From assembly GCA_015680685.1 (NCBI GenBank), contig MNCI01002989.1, forward strand, positions 573,100 to 637,099: a stretch of DNA of 64,000 nt, written 5' to 3'. Shown here in pieces: positions 58,280 through 64,000 of the stretch (the first letter of the stretch is position 1; each line of letters starts with the position of its first letter). Position numbers and translations under genes: made by a program. This stretch comes from Gnetum montanum (Eukaryota; Streptophyta; Gnetopsida; Gnetales; Gnetaceae). The notes under the pieces were generated by a model. That model saw only the letters and a program-made list of their open reading frames with translations. It did not search any database and was not told where the DNA came from.

Positions 58280-59368
58280 ATTTTGCAGTAGTTGCTAAAC
58301 TTTCAAAAGCCAACATATTTTTTAGTACACTTTGAAAATATTTATTTTTCAAAACTTTTCCTTTAAGCTTTCTAAAGGCCATCATATTTTTACAATGACC
58401 ACCCACTTGAAACCTCAACAATTTTTTTGTTGGGCTTCTTCTATAAGCTTAGTGAAGTTCTTAAAACTAATTTACTTTTCTTGGAAAAAAAAACATACTT
58501 GCTTCCACAAATCCTAATGCATATTTTTTAGAATGCGTAGCATTTTTTAGTAAAACACTACATTTATTAATAGCATATCAATATTCATCATAATTTTTAC
58601 CATAGGAAAAAGTACCAATGTATTTCCTGCTGGAAACCCAATATATCTTTTTATTTCAAAAATAAAACCAAGATATTTCCTACAAAAACTAACATAGTTT
58701 TACTAGTGTAGGTTAGGTGGAATATAACCATAAAACTAAAAATTAAAAAAAAAACTAAAAAAACTACATTTTCTATTTTCACACCAACTTTTTCTAGTAA
58801 CAAGTTACAATGTAAGCTTGCATTTCAAAAACTAAAAAAGTAGAAAATTTTTTTCAAACTAATTAATTTTGAATTTTTTTTATGATTGTAGTGCATCACA
58901 TAGCCACAACCATCAACACTTCATCTGTAGTTATAACTTTTTACAAGTTTTATAGTTAAGATCACTTATTCGCTGGACAATTTTTTGTATTCAAACTTTT
59001 AATTAAAAACTAAATTAAATATGTTGCAAATGTCTTTCAACAAATCAACAGTGTTGCCCATCAACCTGACCAACATGGCTTCAAGCTAGGATGTCGTATG
59101 CATGTATGATCCCAAAGATTCAGCTATGGCTGAGCATAGGTAGTCATTTAGAAAGAGAGGTCAAAGCCCATATTTTTCCATCATAAATGAAGAATATTAT
59201 AACTTTATATGTGCAAAATCCAATCTACCCTACTAATTCCACATCCAAAATCTAAATCCAAGTGCAATTCGAATTAATCCATAAAAATAGAAAGGAGTAC
59301 ATCCCCTTCCCTTATGTAAGATAAAAGTAAATGGCATCCACACATTCATACTTTTCCAATTGATTAAA
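58280..59368. other. AT-rich spacer, no gene seen
   Basis: Long A/T runs and 'aaaactaa' words, with no repeat or frame of note. The last part could be the leader of the Gypsy gag that starts at 59,369. Confidence 0.45.
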
Positions 59369-62102
59369 ATGGATGAGCTAAATGAGGAGGATAACTTGGA
59401 GAGCTACTATGAAGGACATGATGAATTTGAGGTTGAACTAGAGCCTAATAATTTCATAGGGAGCATTTTCTGACAATCGCCTTCCTAGGCCATCACACCT
59501 AGTTCAACCTCTCCTACTTCATTTGTATGGTAGATTCCTCAACCTTCATCTTCTCATGCGTACCCTACATGTTTGGGTGAACACCCATCATTGTAACCCA
59601 CTAGGCACCACCCATGCCTTAGTTAACCTCACTCTTTTCATCCATATCATTCATTATGTAGCCCTACTTCATGCGGCCATCACCCATGGTGTTCACCAGG
59701 GCTCATTCATTTTCTATCCTAGTAGGCCTCTCCGTGGGATCACACGTGACCCAATCATCACATGCACTATTTTCCCACTTTGCCACCTAGATTCTAGTAC
59801 AAACATCTTTTTTGTTATTTAGCCCCTCTACAATGATGATAACTCAACATTTTCGATCTTCACTATTGTCTATGGTAAGGCTACAAGCCTTCCAACTCAC
59901 TCCACAACCATTCTTGCAAACATCATAACTTGTCAGAATGTCCCAAGGCTTAAATTAGGCCTTCCAAATGATACAAGGACTCATGAAAAATTTACATAAG
60001 CTTAAGGCCTCTACTACAAAGAAAATAAAGATAATGAACTTTTATCAAGATGATTTGTTTAGTCTAGTCATCTAACAAATTACTCTTCCTCCATGCATTC
60101 CTATACCACAATCCACTATATACAATGTTGAAGGTAATTTAAATCCATACCTCACCATATTCCATTCTAAGTACCTATGCCTACAGGCTTAACCTTACAT
60201 AATCATGCAAATATTCCCTATGTCTCTTATATGGAAAGCATTAGACTAGTACCACGTGTTACCTAGAGGATCTATTGCCTCATTGAAAGACTTGATTTTA
60301 TAGTTTGTGAATCATTTCAGGTATAACTTGAAACTAGATAACACCTTAGATTAATTCATGAAAAATCAAATAGGGGTCTCTCAAACCTATCTAGAAGCTT
60401 ATCCAATGATGGAATGCTCTTCTTAACGAGATTCCTAAACCTATAGCTAAAATTCATCTTCTGGCCATCTTTAAGAGGGTGATTAATGATTTTATCAAAT
60501 CTAATCTTTATTACTCAGACCTATGATCCCTAAGTCAAGCTTTCTCATAGACTAAGAACATAGAGGATGGTGTTGAGGCCAATTATGATCCTGCCTATGT
60601 AGCATACAAAAATCAACACACATGGAAGGATAAGAAGAGGGGGGAACAAAACCATGTAGCCATGGCCACTATGACCAAAGAGAGAAAGACTACACATGGG
60701 CCTAAGACAAGTTAACCCAAGGCCCCTATCACAACCAACCAACCAACCATCAACATCAAGGGCATCTACATCAAATCATACAAGACCTAACTTTAAGAGG
60801 AAAGATTGGTTAAAGTACACCAAGTTGCCCTTAAAACCATTAGAGCTCCTTGACTAGTTGCTTAAGAGTGGTTGAATAAAATAAAACCAAATGACTGAAT
60901 ACCTACAAGAGGAACCATTGATTATCAAAATAGCTAAGGATCTACTCTAGCAACCAAGCATGACCCAATGGTACCCAAGTACTTCAAACTTAATTAGTTT
61001 TACCACTATCACTAGTTGTCAAGTCATGACACTAGTTTCTGTTTAGCATTAAAGGATTACCTACAAAACATGATAGATAATGGAGAGCTAGTGCTTAATG
61101 CCTTGAATCCAATTAGGCCATAAAACCAATCAATGTAGGTATACAAAGACATATTGAATTCCAATAACAATCCATACACAATAGCATAATTCAACATAAG
61201 CAACAACCCGAGACCTACTAGGGCACCATTTGTGATTTGGGTACCTCCCCATGAAAAAAGGGATTTTTCAACTTTATTTAGTTTAATGACTCCTTTTGTT
61301 GTAAGGATACCATCATCAATGTCTCCTAAAGAATCCTTTATGATTAGAGTACCCCCTTCCACCACAACCAAACCTATAACCTAAATCGATTAATGTCCTC
61401 TTGTGGGTGCCCATGCAACAATTTCTTCACAACCCAAAAACAAGAAATTGTCTAACAAACAATGCAAGAAGACTACACTAAAACATAAGGACAAAGATGA
61501 CAAGTGGGAAAAGGCTTTGAAGGAGGTGGTTCCACCAAAAACCACCCCATTTCAACCATTTCTATGAGCTGCAATGCTCAAAATGCCTCAACAAGTCAAC
61601 CAAGGAAGGACCCAAAGCAACAAGAGAAGGAAAAGGGGACCAAACTATAAACCTTGAAATATGAAGTTTGCATCTTAGGGCAAATGGTGGAAGTCAAAAT
61701 CATCAAAAATAAGAAATCAACAACCAATGAAAAATACTTTCTCAATATCATAAAATAGGTGAAACATTCCTTAAAATAAAAGAACACTTCGTTAAGCATG
61801 TATGACCTAGTGATGACTTCTTTTGCTCACTATGTAGCCTTAGTAAAAATTTTGATCTTAATTTCCATTATTGAGGAAATACTTGCTAATGAAGAGTCCA
61901 TTCATGAAGTAATGGTACCACCTTCACCTAGGAAAGAAATGAATTTGATTGCACTAGTGTTTCATGACAGTGAAGTTAAAACCAACCACTAGGATGGTGA
62001 GATAATGAAGGTCCCTCTATTCATAACTATAAGGATTGGACAAGAAAAAGGTACAAAGGATGCACATTGATGACAAAGTATCCCTAATGCTATATATTAT
62101 AT
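59369..62102 (+). pseudogene. gag: Gag to protease linker of another Ty3/Gypsy lineage
   Basis: It opens MDELNEEDNLESYYEGHDEF at 59,369, followed by a Pro/His/Ser-rich part. The Gag core at ~60,200-60,400 has WYHVLPRGSIASLKDL and FRYNLKLDNTL. Then NHVAMATMTKE, a degenerate zinc-knuckle-like segment HDTSFCLALKDYLQNMIDNG (~61,030-61,090), PFVIWVPP, and the pre-protease motif SMYDLVMTSFAHYVALVKIL (61,795-61,855) with VPLFITIRIG (62,009-62,038). The protease itself is missing because Element 4 inserted just before it. Stops are many. Confidence 0.7.
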
Positions 62103-63031
62103 TGATGAGACGCGATATGCACAAGCTGCGATATCGCGTCGTCCCCTACGATATCGCGTACGCGATATCGTGGTCCACCGCCAAATCTATAAATAAGAGG
62201 TAGAACTCCCCTCATTTCTAATGCTAGGCTAGAAGTAGCGAAGCTCTGGCGGATTGATCACCCCAGAGATAGAATATTTTCCATGTGCCCGTAGTAGGAG
62301 TCCCCCAAGTGAACGGTTCTTTATTCGAGCAGCTTTGTACTTGAACGCAAGTTGTGTACGGCAATAAAGACGAGCTTTGTGGATAAACCTTGCAATACAT
62401 GGATAGTTTTATTTAATGTTATTTATTACTTTCCTAATAGCGCAGCATGAGTACGACTTGGTTACGAGCATTGACGAATGTGTACGGCTAGCCAAGAAAT
62501 CGGCTACTCATCACGATTAGATTCTCTCACCCTTATCTCCTAGAACGTGGGACAAGTATGACTTGATTACGAGCATCTACGGATGTGTACGGCTAGTCAA
62601 GGAATCGGCTGCTTGTTACACTTAGGCTAGTTAGGTGCCTCAGTACGACCGCTTCGAGCATGTGCGTTACGTGTGGTAATCCCAATAACGATTAGCGTTT
62701 GGTAGCCACAGTTGCATAGTTTAGGGTGTGTACGGCAAGTGAGAATGGATGCTGATGCTAGGACTTAGCGTTGTAGTTAGAATTAGTTTTAGTCTCTCCA
62801 CCCTTCACCCCTTAGCATAGGAGATAAACCAGAAAAGACCAAAAAAATCATATACCTCGGACTTACTTAACCATACACCGTGACAACAACAAGTAAGTCT
62901 GGGAAGACAACGATTAATTAACCCCAAGTGTTCCTTGCAACGTTAGGCATTTAGTCTGCGGAGTTCGACTGGATCATGTGTGCTACGCTCGTTTCTTATG
63001 GTTGAGTGTAGGGTTACCTCGCCACTCATCA
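62103..63031 (+). repeat. Element 4 5' LTR
   Basis: 929 bp, TGATGA to TCATCA. U3 has a dense run of CGATATCG/CGCGATATCG dyads (62,112-62,170), then TATA box CTATAAATA (62,187). R/U5 holds a ~105-bp partial tandem duplication ('gtacgacttg' 62,451 and 'gtatgacttg' 62,556). The last 30 bp match the other family members. Confidence 0.9.
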
Positions 63032-63032
63032 T

Positions 63033-63050
63033 TAGCGCCGTTGCCAGGGA
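63033..63050 (+). other. Element 4 primer-binding site (tRNA-Asp type)
   Basis: TAGCGCCGTTGCCAGGGA, two transitions from TGGCGCCGTTGCCGGGGA. It is the best-preserved tRNA-Asp PBS in the window. Confidence 0.88.
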
Positions 63051-63172
63051 CTAAGTGTTTGTACACCAATTAGAACATTAGGAAATCTTTTACATCGTTG
63101 TGAGCCTTAACGAACCTTTGGGTTAATTAGTTAAATAAGAACATATATAACGGTGAATAGCACACCAATAAA

Positions 63173-64000
63173 ATGGCTTCTTCTCATAAGGTTAATTCAC
63201 CTAGGGATAACACGGAAGATAGTCAGTGGCATACACATAACTAAAATCAGCCAAGTCCTCAGCAATCTAAGGTGACATATACTCATCCCAATGAGTATGT
63301 GCCTGATTTTACTTTTATTCTCCATCAAGATGAACAACTGCGGTGGAGAGATTTGTAAGGTAACATTGTGTTAGCCCCAGATCGATCAATCCCTAACATG
63401 CTTTTCTGTGCCCTAGCACAGATTGGCATGCAAAATCTATTTACGGAATACGTTATGGATGACTTTGACATAAGGGATTATCATCCCACAGATGCCCAAC
63501 GTATTCAGGACTTAAGGAAGGAGAGCCAACACTCGTTGTTGAAGGGCAAGGTCCCCCATGTCCTTAGTGAAATAGGAGACGAGCAACCCCTCACAATGGG
63601 TTTCTTAGGAAATGATGTTCCTCCTCCTCACAATGGTGAAGAGGTTAGGCATCAGGGCCTTCGATCAACTGTACATGCTACGGGCTCTGATCCCTGTGAA
63701 CACCAACTGTTCACGGCAGGAACAACCACTCACACCAAGGATGGACACTTTGATCGTTATAACGATTAGGGCCGAAGCAGCTAAAGAGAAGGTAAGAAAC
63801 ATCGCCATGGTGATGGATCCCCTTCCTCTTCCCCTTCATCTCACCATTCACACTCTCCTTCCACATCTGGGTGCAACCATCGTGAGCACAATGGAGAGGG
63901 TAAAAGTAAGGAAGATGAAAGACCTCGACAGGAAGGTCGGGAGTTAGGACAAGGGCAAGGACGTAGGGAGAGTAGGGAACCACCACGAAGACATCACAGA
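63173..64000 (+). pseudogene. gag: Element 4 Gag (partial at window edge)
   Basis: ATG at 63,173 (MASSHKVNSPRD). In one frame to the edge it shows EYVPDFTFILHQDEQLRWRDL, then PTDAQRIQDLRK, and a Ser/Pro/His-rich patch with GDGSPSSSPSSHHSHSPSTS (63,810-63,870) matching the Ser/Pro patch of Element 2. Only about four stops occur in 276 codons. The Gag core lies beyond the window. Confidence 0.75.

Larger units (their letters stand above)
62103..64000 (+). mobile_element. Element 4: Ty3/Gypsy, same family as Elements 1 and 2 (right end off window)
   Basis: LTR 62,103-63,031, PBS 63,033, gag from 63,173 to the window edge. It is inserted into the older Gypsy gag at 62,102 (left flank TATAT). It keeps many CpG dinucleotides that are lost in Elements 1 and 2, so it is the youngest copy here. 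Confidence 0.88.

Overview
The window looks like heterochromatic nuclear DNA of a land plant, probably a seed plant with a large, repeat-rich genome. It is AT-rich and built almost entirely of nested, decayed LTR retrotransposons and tandem repeats. The plant signatures are a tRNA-Asp primer site on Ty3/Gypsy elements, a Met-tRNA primer site on a Ty1/Copia element, and plant-type Gag, protease, RT, RNase H and integrase motifs. I found no intact host gene, rRNA, functional tRNA gene or CRISPR array. The species cannot be named from the sequence alone.

Layout. (1) Positions 1-31,560: a tandem array of a ~1.6 kb unit (here 'U repeat'), each unit with a 45-bp minisatellite and a minus-strand tRNA-like segment. 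It is broken by three insertions. Block R1 (~361-7,378) and the diverged plus near-identical pair R2/R3 (21,581-31,142) are old minus-strand Gypsy gag-protease remnants joined to kilobases of a ~90-bp repeat built on TAGAACC/GGTTCTA dyads. Element 1 (10,432-19,049) has two LTRs and a perfect 5-bp target duplication. (2) 31,561-36,945: a gag-only Ty1/Copia element with truncated LTRs, abutting a minus-strand Gypsy RT remnant to ~37,960. (3) 38,600-40,600: a degenerate ~185-bp tandem array. (4) 42,500-45,950: a decayed plus-strand coding region with four GT-AG intron-like gaps, preceded by a fragment resembling an FCP1/NLI-type HAD phosphatase. (5) 46,600-58,279: Element 2, a minus-strand Gypsy with 5' LTR, PBS, gag, PR, RT, RNase H, IN and an extra ORF3, 3' truncated. 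(6) 59,369-62,102: the gag-to-protease linker of another Gypsy lineage, interrupted by (7) Element 4 (62,103 to the right edge), the least decayed copy.

The most interesting signal is shared by Elements 1 and 2, which are one family. Beyond gag/pol they carry a long extra ORF (ORF3: a putative plant-transposon domain followed by a coiled-coil tail). It starts exactly at an AG acceptor, behind a 5'-UTR intron and a TATA box. In each element the DNA upstream of this internal TATA resembles that element's own LTR U3: GATATTGG/TACGCRATAT words in Element 1, GGCCACGTATAC/GGCTACGTA words in Element 2. This suggests an internal, LTR-matched promoter dedicated to ORF3. The Copia element has a possible parallel: its U3 word AGACATCT/AGATGTCT recurs as an internal cluster ahead of an extra reading frame.

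Every coding region is broken by stops and frameshifts, many of the kind expected from deamination of methylated cytosine. Single N characters at 29,174, 30,713, 30,883 and 51,367 are flanked by duplicated sequence and look like unmerged contig joins.
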